Shown: positions 10,813 through 18,976 of the stretch, piece by piece
Layout: each line of letters begins with the position of its first letter
Numbering within the stretch: position 1 is the first letter of the stretch
Assembly: GCF_016790145.1 (NCBI RefSeq)
Contig: NZ_JAEUOI010000016.1
Location: 1-50,897, forward strand
DNA length: 50,897 nt
Direction: 5' to 3'
Origin: Propionivibrio sp.
GTDB taxonomy: Bacteria; Pseudomonadota; Gammaproteobacteria; Burkholderiales; Rhodocyclaceae
Translations under genes and position numbers: made by a program
The notes under the pieces: generated by a model
Told to the model about the DNA's origin: nothing
Database searches by the model: none
The model's input: the letters and a program-made list of their open reading frames with translations, nothing else

Positions 10813-10891
10813 GCGACCAGCCAATCGACTTCAGAGGATGGGAAGAAGTGGCGAGTCCAGTTGCATGTTGCTCTGAATCCTTGCTGAAATC

Positions 10892-10934
10892 TGTACGCTG
10901 GCGCACAGAAGCGAAGGTAAATAGAGCGTAGATT
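10892..10934 (+). promoter_or_regulatory. CRP-type palindrome (site d) and -10 of the collagen-like lipoprotein gene
   Basis: TGTACGCTGGCGCACA at 10892-10907 is a full copy of the TGT[GA]CGC palindrome. TAGATT at 10929-10934 (four of six -10 positions) is centred 32 bp downstream, the class II CRP spacing. The start codon lies 100 bp beyond the palindrome. Confidence 0.6.
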
Positions 10935-11007
10935 CAAAACGTAACTTCAGACGGCCGCCAACCATTTCGGGTGAGTGGATTTTGTCAATCTTTGGAAAGG
11001 AATTCCC

Positions 11008-11268
11008 ATGAAATATTCAATAGTGTTTTCATCCGTACTGATCGCTCTGTCCCTGGGCGCTTGCGACAAATCGACTCCGGCAATGCCCACCGTGGTTACC
11101 GTCCCCGTTCCCGGACCCGCCGGACCGACTGGGGCCACAGGTTCTACAGGAACCACCGGATCGACTGGCGCAACCGGGAGTGCAGGAAATACCGGAGCTA
11201 CGGGTGAAAAAGGAAAAGCCAGCGGCGACACGGTGATTGTCGTTCCGCCATCGCCTCCCGCACGCTGA
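11008..11268 (+). CDS. Collagen-like small lipoprotein
   Basis: An 86-residue product from an ATG preceded by GGAAAGG. A signal peptide ends in a lipobox (LSLGAC), so Cys is predicted to be lipidated. After a Pro/Val-rich linker come eleven Gly-X-Y triplets (GPA GPT GAT GST GTT GST and so on), then a short hydrophobic, proline-rich tail. Such triplets can form a collagen-type triple helix; here Thr replaces the Pro usual at Y, as in several bacterial collagen-like proteins. The triple helix would extend from the membrane into the periplasm or outside. Its promoter carries the TGT[GA]CGC palindrome. The exact function is unknown; a structural envelope or surface role is inference. Confidence 0.8.
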   Translation: MKYSIVFSSVLIALSLGACDKSTPAMPTVVTVPVPGPAGPTGATGSTGTTGSTGATGSAGNTGATGEKGKASGDTVIVVPPSPPAR

Positions 11269-11361
11269 TTTCATTCAGGAAGGGGGCCGGGACGCTCTGC
11301 GGAGCAGGCATCACGCTTGCTGCCCGTGTTCCGGCTCCTGCTCTAGCGACGGAGACAGCGC

Positions 11362-12762
11362 ATGGTAATTCGATTGACCAAGCTGCTTGCCGTGGCTGTA
11401 TCTTGCCTGCTCGCTGCGGACGGTTGCGCGACCTTGCCTGATACCGATGCCCTCATAGAGCGGCACAGCGGGCAGGCGGCCCGCTTTGAAAATGCCAGGG
11501 GTCCGCTGACCACGCAGAAAAGCGCCGCTATCCTCGCCGAGCTCAAAAGCAAATCCGGCGACATCGATATTCTTGAAAAGCAGATTGTGCTGGAACAGGC
11601 GATTGTCGGCAGCCCCTTGATCCTGGGCAACAAGGTCACCCTGCTGCAGGACGGCAAGGCGACCTACTCGGCGATGTTTGCTGCCATCCGCAAAGCCCGG
11701 AATCATATCAATCTCGAATCCTACATCATTGAAGACGACGAAATTGGACACCAGTTTGCCGACTTGCTTCTGGAAATGCAGGGCAGGGGAGTTCAGGTCA
11801 ACCTGATCTATGACAGCGTTGGTGCATTCAATACACCGAAGACCTTCTTCGAGCGTCTGAGCGCGGGCGGGATCGAGGTTCTTGAATTCAATCCGGTCAA
11901 TCCGCTGGCAGCAAAAAAGGAATGGCTGATCAATAACCGCGACCACCGCAAGTTGCTGGTGGTCGACGGGCGGATTGCGTTCATCGGCGGCATCAATATC
12001 AGCAGTGTTTATTCTTCGGGGTCGAGCCTCAGGCGGAACAGAAAAGTGACGGTGAAAGTGGCGGAAAACACGGTGGCCTGGCGCGATACCGATCTGCAGA
12101 TCGAAGGTCCGGTAGTCGCCGAGTTGCAGAAGCTTTTCATCGAGACATGGGAAAAGCAGAAGGGCAGGACGCTGGCCGCGAAAGCCTATTTTCCGGTACT
12201 GGAAGTGCAGGGGAAAGACATCGTGCGTGCTATCGGCAGCACTCCCGACGACCCCTACAGCTTGATCTACCTGACACTGATCTCGGCCATCGGCAACGCC
12301 GAAAAGCAGGTGAGCCTGACCAATGCCTACTTTGTCCCCGATCCGCAACTGCTGAAATCCCTGATCGATGCCGCGGGGCGCGGTGTCGACGTGAAGTTGA
12401 TCCTGCCCGGTCATTCCGACTCCGACGTGGTGTTTCATGCGGGCCGCTCACACTATTCCGCGCTGCTGAAAGCCGGAGTCAGGATCTACGAGCGACGCGG
12501 GGCGCTGTTGCATTCGAAGACCGCATTCATCGACGGTGTCTGGTCCTGCGTCGGCTCGACCAACCTCGACTGGCGCAGTTTTCTCGACAACGACGAGATC
12601 AACGCGGTGATCCTGGGGCGTGATTTCGCCGAGAAAATGCAGGCCATGTTTGCCACTGACCTCGAAGCTTCCGAGGCCATCGATCCGGAGAGTTGGGAAC
12701 AGCGATCTCCACTGCTGCGTATCAAGGAATGGGGAGCCAGTCTGTTGCAGCGCTGGCTGTAG
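11362..12762 (+). CDS. Phospholipase D-superfamily protein, cardiolipin-synthase-like
   Basis: A 466-residue protein with two HxKxxxxD motifs: H195-K197-D202 in DHRKLLVVDG and H384-K386-D391 in LHSKTAFIDG, each followed by the usual G/S-T-N pattern. In cardiolipin synthases these His residues carry a phosphatidyl intermediate and join two phospholipids. Instead of the two TM helices of ClsA there is a signal peptide with a possible lipobox (AADGC), so it may be an envelope lipoprotein, more like ClsB/ClsC-type relatives. GGAGACAG precedes the ATG. It follows the collagen-like gene on the same strand after ~93 bp containing inverted repeats. Cardiolipin synthase fits the length and motifs, but another phosphodiesterase activity is possible. 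Confidence 0.85.
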   Translation: MVIRLTKLLAVAVSCLLAADGCATLPDTDALIERHSGQAARFENARGPLTTQKSAAILAELKSKSGDIDILEKQIVLEQAIVGSPLILGNKVTLLQDGKATYSAMFAAIRKARNHINLESYIIEDDEIGHQFADLLLEMQGRGVQVNLIYDSVGAFNTPKTFFERLSAGGIEVLEFNPVNPLAAKKEWLINNRDHRKLLVVDGRIAFIGGINISSVYSSGSSLRRNRKVTVKVAENTVAWRDTDLQIEGPVVAELQKLFIETWEKQKGRTLAAKAYFPVLEVQGKDIVRAIGSTPDDPYSLIYLTLISAIGNAEKQVSLTNAYFVPDPQLLKSLIDAAGRGVDVKLILPGHSDSDVVFHAGRSHYSALLKAGVRIYERRGALLHSKTAFIDGVWSCVGSTNLDWRSFLDNDEINAVILGRDFAEKMQAMFATDLEASEAIDPESWEQRSPLLRIKEWGASLLQRWL

Positions 12763-12846
12763 CACAATGTCGTTATCGCTGTCAGGGTCAAACCACCGAG
12801 CCACCGGGGACAGCACGCCAAGTTTGATATGGATCCGTCGGTGTGC

Positions 12847-12867
12847 CTGACCGGAAAACCCGGTCAG
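12847..12867. other. Perfect hairpin between convergent genes
   Basis: CTGACCGG and CCGGTCAG pair around AAAAC. The hairpin overlaps the stop codon of the MDR oxidoreductase and lies 85 bp after the stop of the cardiolipin-synthase-like gene. It has no T-tract on either strand, so it may only protect 3' ends or slow transcription. Confidence 0.35.
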
Positions 12868-13940
12868 TCATGACCGACATGAACGAGCAATTTGCCAAAG
12901 TTCTTGCCCTGGAGCAGGCCGATGAAAGCTTGCGGAGCGTTCTCGAGGCCTTCGATGATGTGCTCCCGTATCTTGATCCTGTCCTCCTTGAGCCAGATGT
13001 TCATCTGCTTCAGGAATTCACCGAAGCGATCACCGTAGTCGTCGAAAATGATGAAGCCCTGCATCTTGATGCGCTTGGTGAGCAGCGTCCGGGTCAGGAG
13101 CCCCAGACGATCCGGACCTTGCGGTAAAGCGGTGTCGTTGTAATGGGCGATCAGGCCGCACAGTGGAACGCGAGCACGGGCGTTGAGCAGGGGCAGGACG
13201 GCATCGAAGACTGCACCGCCGACACTTTCGAAGTAGACGTCGATACCTTTCGGGCAGGCCGCCGCCAATTGTTGCGGAAAATCGATGCTGCGGTGGTCTA
13301 TGCAGGCATCGAAACCCAATTCGTCGACCACATAGCGGCACTTGTCTGGACCACCAGCGATACCGACTGCGCGGCACCCCTTGATTTTGGCGATCTGTCC
13401 AACCACCGAACCGACGGCGCCGCTGGCTGCGGCAACGACAACGGTTTCGCCCTCTTTCGGTTGGCCGATGTCGAGCAGCCCCATGTAGGCCGTGAAGCCA
13501 GGCATGCCCAGAACGCCAAGGGCGAGCGAGTGGTGTCTCATGTCGGGATCGAGTTTGATCAGGCCCGTGCCGTCCGAAAGAGCATAGCTCTGCCAGCCGC
13601 TGAAACTGCGCACCAGATCACCTGGCTGGTAATCAGGATGCCGGGAGGCTTCCACGCGCGAGAGGGTGCCGCCGACCATCACCTCACCCACGGCCACTGG
13701 TGCGGCATACGAGGGGGCGTCGCTCATGCGACCGCGCATATACGGGTCGAGCGAAAGATACACGGTGCGCAGAAGGATCTGGCCGGACGATGGTTCAGGA
13801 ACGATGCATTCTTCAAGCAGGAAATTATGCGCGCTCGGTGCGCCGACCGGACGGGAGTTCAGAACGATCCGGTGATTGACGGTGTTCTCTCTTGGGGTAA
13901 TTATTGATCCATCGGAAGTGGATAGGGTGCGATGTTCCAT
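12864..13940 (-). CDS. NADP-dependent MDR-family oxidoreductase (CurA/prostaglandin-reductase-like)
   Basis: A 358-residue zinc-independent medium-chain dehydrogenase/reductase. The N-terminal pattern NHRIVLNSRPVG and SLDPYMRGRM are typical of the CurA / alkenal reductase group; the NADP-binding Rossmann motif is AASGAVGSVVGQIAK, and the closing LLQGKNFGKLLV is also typical. Members reduce activated double bonds of enones and alkenals, including lipid-peroxidation products. AGGAG eight bases before ATG 13940 supports this start, although family members often start at the NHRIVL segment. It lies 67 bp after the P-type ATPase gene on the same strand and may be the last gene of the lipid-transport/oleate-hydratase unit. 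Substrate is not predictable. Confidence 0.88.
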   Translation of the reverse strand: MEHRTLSTSDGSIITPRENTVNHRIVLNSRPVGAPSAHNFLLEECIVPEPSSGQILLRTVYLSLDPYMRGRMSDAPSYAAPVAVGEVMVGGTLSRVEASRHPDYQPGDLVRSFSGWQSYALSDGTGLIKLDPDMRHHSLALGVLGMPGFTAYMGLLDIGQPKEGETVVVAAASGAVGSVVGQIAKIKGCRAVGIAGGPDKCRYVVDELGFDACIDHRSIDFPQQLAAACPKGIDVYFESVGGAVFDAVLPLLNARARVPLCGLIAHYNDTALPQGPDRLGLLTRTLLTKRIKMQGFIIFDDYGDRFGEFLKQMNIWLKEDRIKIREHIIEGLENAPQAFIGLLQGKNFGKLLVHVGHD

Positions 13941-14007
13941 TTATGGACTCCTGTAAAAGGTGTATGGGCAGGTTTTCCGTAGCGTCGATCGTACCGACTA
14001 GTCGGGG

Positions 14008-16599
14008 CTATGTGGCCGGGCTTTCCTTGATTCTGTTCGCTGTAACACGAAACCACTGTGACTTGATTGCTTCGAGCAGGAACAGGCTGAGTAAACCTGC
14101 TGCCGCGCATAGAGCAAGATCATCCCAGTGCAATCGGCCAAAATTAAATAGCGATTGCGCCGGGGGCCACGACAAAGCCAATGCGAGAAGTGCCCCGATG
14201 CTGCCAACCAGAATCCACAGCGAGCGGTTGGGGCGCATGAACGCGCGGATGAGTGACGACTTGAACGAACGGTTAACCAGGATGAGCCCGATGTTGATGA
14301 GTATCAGCGCCGTGAACACCAGAGCGCGCAGATCCGGATCAGGTACATCCATCCGTGCCGCACCAATGTAAACGCCTGCCAGGATGGCAAAAACAATCAA
14401 GCCTTGCAATACTGCCCACAGAATCCGTTTGGGAAGGAGCAGGGGGCTCGCCGGATCGCGCGGCGGACGTTGCATGACGTCGTCTTCCTCCTGTTCGGCT
14501 TCAAAAACGATCGAGCATGCCGGATCGATCACCATTTCCAGGAAGGCGATGTGGATCGGCGTGAGAATCAGCGGCAGACCCAGTAGAAGGGGAAGCAGTG
14601 CGAGTCCGGCGATCGGGATATGCACCGCAACAATGAACTCGATTGCCTTGCGCAGGTTGTCGTAGATACGGCGCCCGAGTCGGATTGTTTTGACGATCGA
14701 GCCGAAATCATCGTCGAGCAGCACGATGGCGGAAGCTTCACGGGCGACATCCGTGCCGCGCCCACCCATGGCAATGCCGATGTTCGCCGCCTTGATGGCC
14801 GGGGCATCGTTCACGCCATCGCCGGTCATGGCGACGATCTCGCCGTTGGTCTTGAGGCTCTGCACAATGCGCAGTTTCTGTTCGGGACGGATACGGGCGA
14901 AGATCGACGTCGATTTCACACGCAGGGCGAGTTGATCGTCAGTCAGGGTTTCGAGCTCGTCGCCGGAGAGCACTTCCGTCGAGTCGATCCCCGCCTGCTT
15001 GCCGATGGCGCGGGCCGTTTCCGGATAATCACCGGTAATCATCACCACGCGGATTCCTGCGGAGCGGCATTCCGCCACGGCGGCAGGCACATTGGGACGC
15101 AAGGGATCGGCGAAGCCGATCAGGCCCACATACTCGAAATTGAGACCTCGTGGTGTGTCCGGCAGGTTCTGTTCCTGCGCCGCATTCGGAACAGTGGCCC
15201 TGGCTACCGCGAGCACACGAATACCATCGCCGGCAAGCGCATCGACCCGTTGGCGAATCTTGAGGAGTCGATCTGCGGGCAGGTGACACAGTTCAGCGAT
15301 CGCTTCGAGCGCGCCTTTGGCGTAGGCCGTGCCCACGTTATTGCCTTCGCCGGACAGAATGTTTGCGACCGCAAACAGGTCCGGTCTGAGGCCATAGGCG
15401 CGGATCAGCGTGTGTTTGGGGAAGCTTGCCGCATTTTTCCCGATCTGGGATTGCGCCAGCGTGTGAATGGCGATATCCATCGGGTCGGTGGGTTCGCGTG
15501 GGCAGGCAAGCAGGGCCGCTTCCAGCGTTTCCCGGATTTTGTCATCTGCTGGCTTGTTTTCTTTAGGATGCCAGAGCATGTCCTCGCTGTGTATGGCGAC
15601 AAGCGTCATGCGGTTTTCGGTCAGCGTGCCCGTTTTGTCGGTGCATAACACGGTCGTCGCTCCGAGCGTTTCAATGGCCGATGCGCGCCGGGTGAGCACC
15701 CGAGCCCGCGAAATGCGCCACGCCCCCATGGCCATGAACACGGCGAGGACGAGCGGGAATTCTTCAGGCAGCAACGACATGCCGATGGCGATACCGCCAA
15801 GCATCGCCTCAAGCCACGATCCGCGTAACAACCCGTAAAGCAGAACTACCAACCCGCCGGCGAGCAGGCCAATAATGGCGAAGTTGCGAACCAGTCCGTG
15901 GATTTGAATTTTCAGGCGCGGCTGTTCTGTTTCAATGCTTTCAAGGGCTCGGCCGATCTTGCCCATCTCACTGCGGATACCTGTGGCGTGGACCAGGGCT
16001 TGTCCGGAACCGCGCACAACCAGCGTTCCGGCAAAGATATGGGGCAGGTCTTCACCGCCGGGCTTGGGTGCGGTCGCTTGTCCTTCCGTTATTGGCGAAG
16101 AATCCGGTGCCTGTTTGCGAACAGGAAGGGATTCGCCGGTCAGCAGCGATTCGTCGAGCAACAGATCTTGTGCGGAGACGAGCGTCGCGTCGGCTGCAAC
16201 GCGATCACCCTCTGCAATAATGATCAGATCGTCACGGACGACCTCCCTGCCGGCAACCAGTATCCGCTGGCCGTCGCGGACCACAAGCGCGCGAGGACTG
16301 GCGAGGTTGCGCAGTGCTTCCAGTACGTTTTCACTGCGCGATTCCTGAACGATGGTGATCGTTACCGAAAGGGAAGCGAACAGTAGCAGGAGCAAGGCTT
16401 CTGTTCGACTTCCCAGGAGCAGATAAACGATCCCGCCACCGATCAGTAGCGCAAACATGGGCTGACGCACCACTTCGAAGAGGATGCGCAGGAATCCGCG
16501 TTTGCCGGGTGATGGCAGTTCGTTGAAACCGTCCTGCTTCAGACGCTGTGCTGCTGCTACCGCGCTTAGCCCGGTAATGGTTTTCGATTCAGTGGTCAC
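14008..16599 (-). CDS. Cation-translocating P-type ATPase (P2-like)
   Basis: An 863-residue ion pump. Visible motifs are TGES at 154-157 (actuator), PEEFP at 278-282 in TM4, the phosphorylated Asp D321 in CTDKTGT, MITGDYPETA, and TGDGVNDAPA in the P-domain; ten TM segments fit the length. Ca-type pumps have PEGLP in TM4 and NxxTDG in TM6; here they read PEEFP and LEMVIDPACS, so the ion is uncertain (calcium, magnesium, manganese or sodium are all possible). The start codon overlaps the oleate hydratase stop by four bases, so the two are translationally coupled, an uncommon pairing. No regulatory metal-binding domain is seen at the N-terminus. Confidence 0.92.
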   Translation of the reverse strand: MTTESKTITGLSAVAAAQRLKQDGFNELPSPGKRGFLRILFEVVRQPMFALLIGGGIVYLLLGSRTEALLLLLFASLSVTITIVQESRSENVLEALRNLASPRALVVRDGQRILVAGREVVRDDLIIIAEGDRVAADATLVSAQDLLLDESLLTGESLPVRKQAPDSSPITEGQATAPKPGGEDLPHIFAGTLVVRGSGQALVHATGIRSEMGKIGRALESIETEQPRLKIQIHGLVRNFAIIGLLAGGLVVLLYGLLRGSWLEAMLGGIAIGMSLLPEEFPLVLAVFMAMGAWRISRARVLTRRASAIETLGATTVLCTDKTGTLTENRMTLVAIHSEDMLWHPKENKPADDKIRETLEAALLACPREPTDPMDIAIHTLAQSQIGKNAASFPKHTLIRAYGLRPDLFAVANILSGEGNNVGTAYAKGALEAIAELCHLPADRLLKIRQRVDALAGDGIRVLAVARATVPNAAQEQNLPDTPRGLNFEYVGLIGFADPLRPNVPAAVAECRSAGIRVVMITGDYPETARAIGKQAGIDSTEVLSGDELETLTDDQLALRVKSTSIFARIRPEQKLRIVQSLKTNGEIVAMTGDGVNDAPAIKAANIGIAMGGRGTDVAREASAIVLLDDDFGSIVKTIRLGRRIYDNLRKAIEFIVAVHIPIAGLALLPLLLGLPLILTPIHIAFLEMVIDPACSIVFEAEQEEDDVMQRPPRDPASPLLLPKRILWAVLQGLIVFAILAGVYIGAARMDVPDPDLRALVFTALILINIGLILVNRSFKSSLIRAFMRPNRSLWILVGSIGALLALALSWPPAQSLFNFGRLHWDDLALCAAAGLLSLFLLEAIKSQWFRVTANRIKESPAT

Positions 16600-18170
16600 T
16601 TGAAGGACTTGAGCAAGGCTTCAAACTTCGTTTTCAGCGACTCGGCGTGAGGCGTTACCGCCGGAATATCGCGCTCGATACCCAGTAGTTCATAGACTGC
16701 CATCTGGGCTGCGCGCACCGAATACTCGACGGTAAAGACGACATCATCGGGAATTTCGACGAACTGGCTGATGAACGCCAGATTCTTCGATCCATAGGGT
16801 ACGGGCAGCGGCCGATCACCAGCCAGTCGCGGCATGAACATGCTGGTGATGTAGGGCATCCGGCACGGAATGCAGTTGGCTTTTGCAACCGTCTCCGGAT
16901 CGAAGCGCAGGTGGCCGCACAACTCCTGCAGGATTTCTGCGCCGTTGCAGTCGGCCATCGACTTGGCAACGAAATTTCCGATCCGGTCGGGGAACAGTGA
17001 GTATCCCCAGAATACCTGCACATCGTCAGGCTGGTTCAGAAAGTGGGGTTGAAAGGCCAGCACGATGGACATCAGCCAGTTCGAGTCCTTGAACGTTACC
17101 AGGCCGCCGATTCCTGGTAAATTTCCGCTGAATTGACTCATCTGGTCGAAGAATGCGGTGTCCTTCAGGGTGACGGTAAACGACGCCCAATAGGACTGTG
17201 CGATGCAGCTATTGAAGACCTGGGGATGGCCGAATTCGGGACGATCATGCGCCAGTTTTTCCCACAGCGTCCAGCCGCCACTATCGGTTTTGGTCAGCTT
17301 GGCCGGCGCACTGGTCATCGACCCGAGGCTCGAGGCGTCGGTCATCGAGCCGTTTTGCATGAAGACCAGTTCGTCGTCATTGACGGTAATTAACATGCTT
17401 TTGCCACGGCCGAGACAATGGATGCCGGTCACGACAAATTTGTCGTCAACGGTCTGGTATTCGAGGTCTGTCACCTTGCAGTCCGTAATCAAATGGACGC
17501 CCTGGGCTTTGAGCCAGGTCTGCAAGGGAAGGACCAGCGAGTCGTACTGGTTGTAGATGGTTCGCTTGACGCCCGCCAGCGTCTCGATGCGGGAGAATTC
17601 GAGCATGAAACGCAGCAGGTAACGCTTGAACTCAACGGCGCTGTGCCACGGCTGGAAAGCAAAGGTGGTTGACCACATAAACCAGAATTCAGTCTCGAAG
17701 AACTCGGGCGAAAACCATTCCGTGATACGGCTTGCACCTAGCGCCGTTTCATCGGCCGTGCTGAGTTTCAGCAATTCGACGCGATCCTGCATCGAGAAGC
17801 CCATGGACGTTACCGGAACCTGCGCGCGTCGACGGTCAACCAGTCTTGCCATCGAATGTGCCTGGTGTTTCTCGTTGAACTCGACGGTTTCGTCGAATAC
17901 TGTCTTGCTCTCGTTGTTCAGTGAGGGAATCGACTTGAAAAGATCCCAGGTGCATTCGTAGTTGTCGGTGGTCAGCATCCGTCCGCCACGCAATGAATAA
18001 CCACGTTCCGCATCTCCGGCACCGTCCAGGCTTCCGCCGAGTAGCGGTGATGCTTCCAGGATCGTGATGTGGCCGCCGGGCAGCTTGCCATCACGGATCA
18101 TGAAGGCGGCGGCAGCCAGCGAACCGATGCCGCCTCCGACGAGATAGGCTTTGGAAGTGATCATGCTCAT
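16596..18170 (-). CDS. ohyA: Oleate hydratase (myosin-cross-reactive antigen family)
   Basis: A 524-residue flavoprotein of the family that adds water to the cis-9 double bond of oleic and related acids, giving 10-hydroxy fatty acids (EC 4.2.1.53). The FAD-binding motif VGGGIGSLAAAAFMIRDG is at the N-terminus, followed by the family segments LRGGRMLTTDNYECTWDLF, NEKHQAHSMARLVD and MWSTTFAFQPWHS. FAD is structural rather than redox-active in characterised members. AAGGAAAA lies just before the ATG. Upstream, 119 bp away, is the lipid-transporter lipoprotein gene; downstream is the overlapping P-type ATPase. Context suggests handling of free unsaturated fatty acids at the membrane (detoxification or remodelling), which is inference. 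Confidence 0.93.
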   Translation of the reverse strand: MSMITSKAYLVGGGIGSLAAAAFMIRDGKLPGGHITILEASPLLGGSLDGAGDAERGYSLRGGRMLTTDNYECTWDLFKSIPSLNNESKTVFDETVEFNEKHQAHSMARLVDRRRAQVPVTSMGFSMQDRVELLKLSTADETALGASRITEWFSPEFFETEFWFMWSTTFAFQPWHSAVEFKRYLLRFMLEFSRIETLAGVKRTIYNQYDSLVLPLQTWLKAQGVHLITDCKVTDLEYQTVDDKFVVTGIHCLGRGKSMLITVNDDELVFMQNGSMTDASSLGSMTSAPAKLTKTDSGGWTLWEKLAHDRPEFGHPQVFNSCIAQSYWASFTVTLKDTAFFDQMSQFSGNLPGIGGLVTFKDSNWLMSIVLAFQPHFLNQPDDVQVFWGYSLFPDRIGNFVAKSMADCNGAEILQELCGHLRFDPETVAKANCIPCRMPYITSMFMPRLAGDRPLPVPYGSKNLAFISQFVEIPDDVVFTVEYSVRAAQMAVYELLGIERDIPAVTPHAESLKTKFEALLKSFK

Positions 18171-18289
18171 GTTGATTTTTCCTTAAAACACTCAGGTGAA
18201 GATGCGAATGGAGGTTTGGTTTCACCAGTAACACCATGAAATAATCCCGATGCTCCTTGGTGAATCTGGTGACTGGGTACTTCGTAGTC

Positions 18290-18976
18290 TTAGTTGTCCG
18301 ACTCCTTGCGCCGGGATGCAGTGGCCTGCCAATTGCCTGCCACTTCGGCGCAAAAGCCTGCCAGCTTTTCCAGCACCGTCTGTACGGCACGATTCGCTGC
18401 TACGACGCCGCCGTAGGGATCTTCGCTGGTGGCCGTAACACTCTCGTCGAATTCCTGCCACGCCAGCACCTGGCGCGTGGTGTTGTCGACCATGTAGGCG
18501 CGCAGCGTGAAACGCACGCGGCCGGGTGGGCTGCCAACCTCATGCTGCAGGCGTATTATTTCGCTGTCGAGCCGCAGATCGCCGTCGGCGGCGCTCGGTG
18601 TCGACACGACGGCGCGGAATGCGCCGCTGTTTTCCAGCGCACTGACGATGAGCGGTGCCAGCATGCGCGCCGGCGTGTCGACCCATTCGCTGTGCGCATA
18701 GTATTCAAGCTGGTGAGCCTCGCGCACGTAGACGATGCGCTGGCTGTTGAAGCCCGATGCGGAATGCGTCGGATTGACAATCAGGGTAGGCGCTACCATT
18801 GACCGCTTTGCCGGTGCAGGCGTTAACGCCTTCGCTTCCAGTCTGACGCTATCTAGGGAATAGAAGGACGGTTGTTCCGTCGCCGGTGGCCGCAGTGCAC
18901 TGCAGGCACTGGCCACGATGAGCAATAGCGCGGTGGCGGCAAGCCGGCAGGGGCGTGCGTTGAGTAAGCTGATCAT
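18290..18976 (-). CDS. ABC-type transport auxiliary lipoprotein (PqiC-like), copy 1
   Basis: A 228-residue lipoprotein: the signal peptide ends in VASAC, and the mature part has the ABC-transporter auxiliary pattern FYSLDSVRLE near the start, then VYVREAHQLEYYAHSEWVDTPARML and ALENSGAFRAV. PqiC-type proteins sit on the outer membrane side of MCE-protein tunnels that carry phospholipids. Its ATG overlaps the stop of the MlaD-like gene by four bases, which ties it to the same transporter. A paralogue closes the second transporter operon (26853-27461). The C-terminus is basic and polar, without further domains. Confidence 0.85.
   Translation of the reverse strand: MISLLNARPCRLAATALLLIVASACSALRPPATEQPSFYSLDSVRLEAKALTPAPAKRSMVAPTLIVNPTHSASGFNSQRIVYVREAHQLEYYAHSEWVDTPARMLAPLIVSALENSGAFRAVVSTPSAADGDLRLDSEIIRLQHEVGSPPGRVRFTLRAYMVDNTTRQVLAWQEFDESVTATSEDPYGGVVAANRAVQTVLEKLAGFCAEVAGNWQATASRRKESDN

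Noticed and set aside
11115-11215. Short direct repeats in the collagen-like gene considered as a CRISPR or minisatellite
   Set aside because: The period is nine bases or less and is explained by Gly-X-Y codons; there are no spacers.
11311-12438. A 375-codon minus-strand frame opposite the cardiolipin-synthase-like gene
   Set aside because: It is antisense to a gene with two clear HKD motifs, is rich in His, Gln and Arg as expected for a mirrored frame, and has no family resemblance.
18221-18281. TTCACCAG / CTGGTGA inverted repeat in the gap before oleate hydratase considered as a terminator
   Set aside because: The loop is over 35 bases, the match is only seven bases and no T-tract follows.
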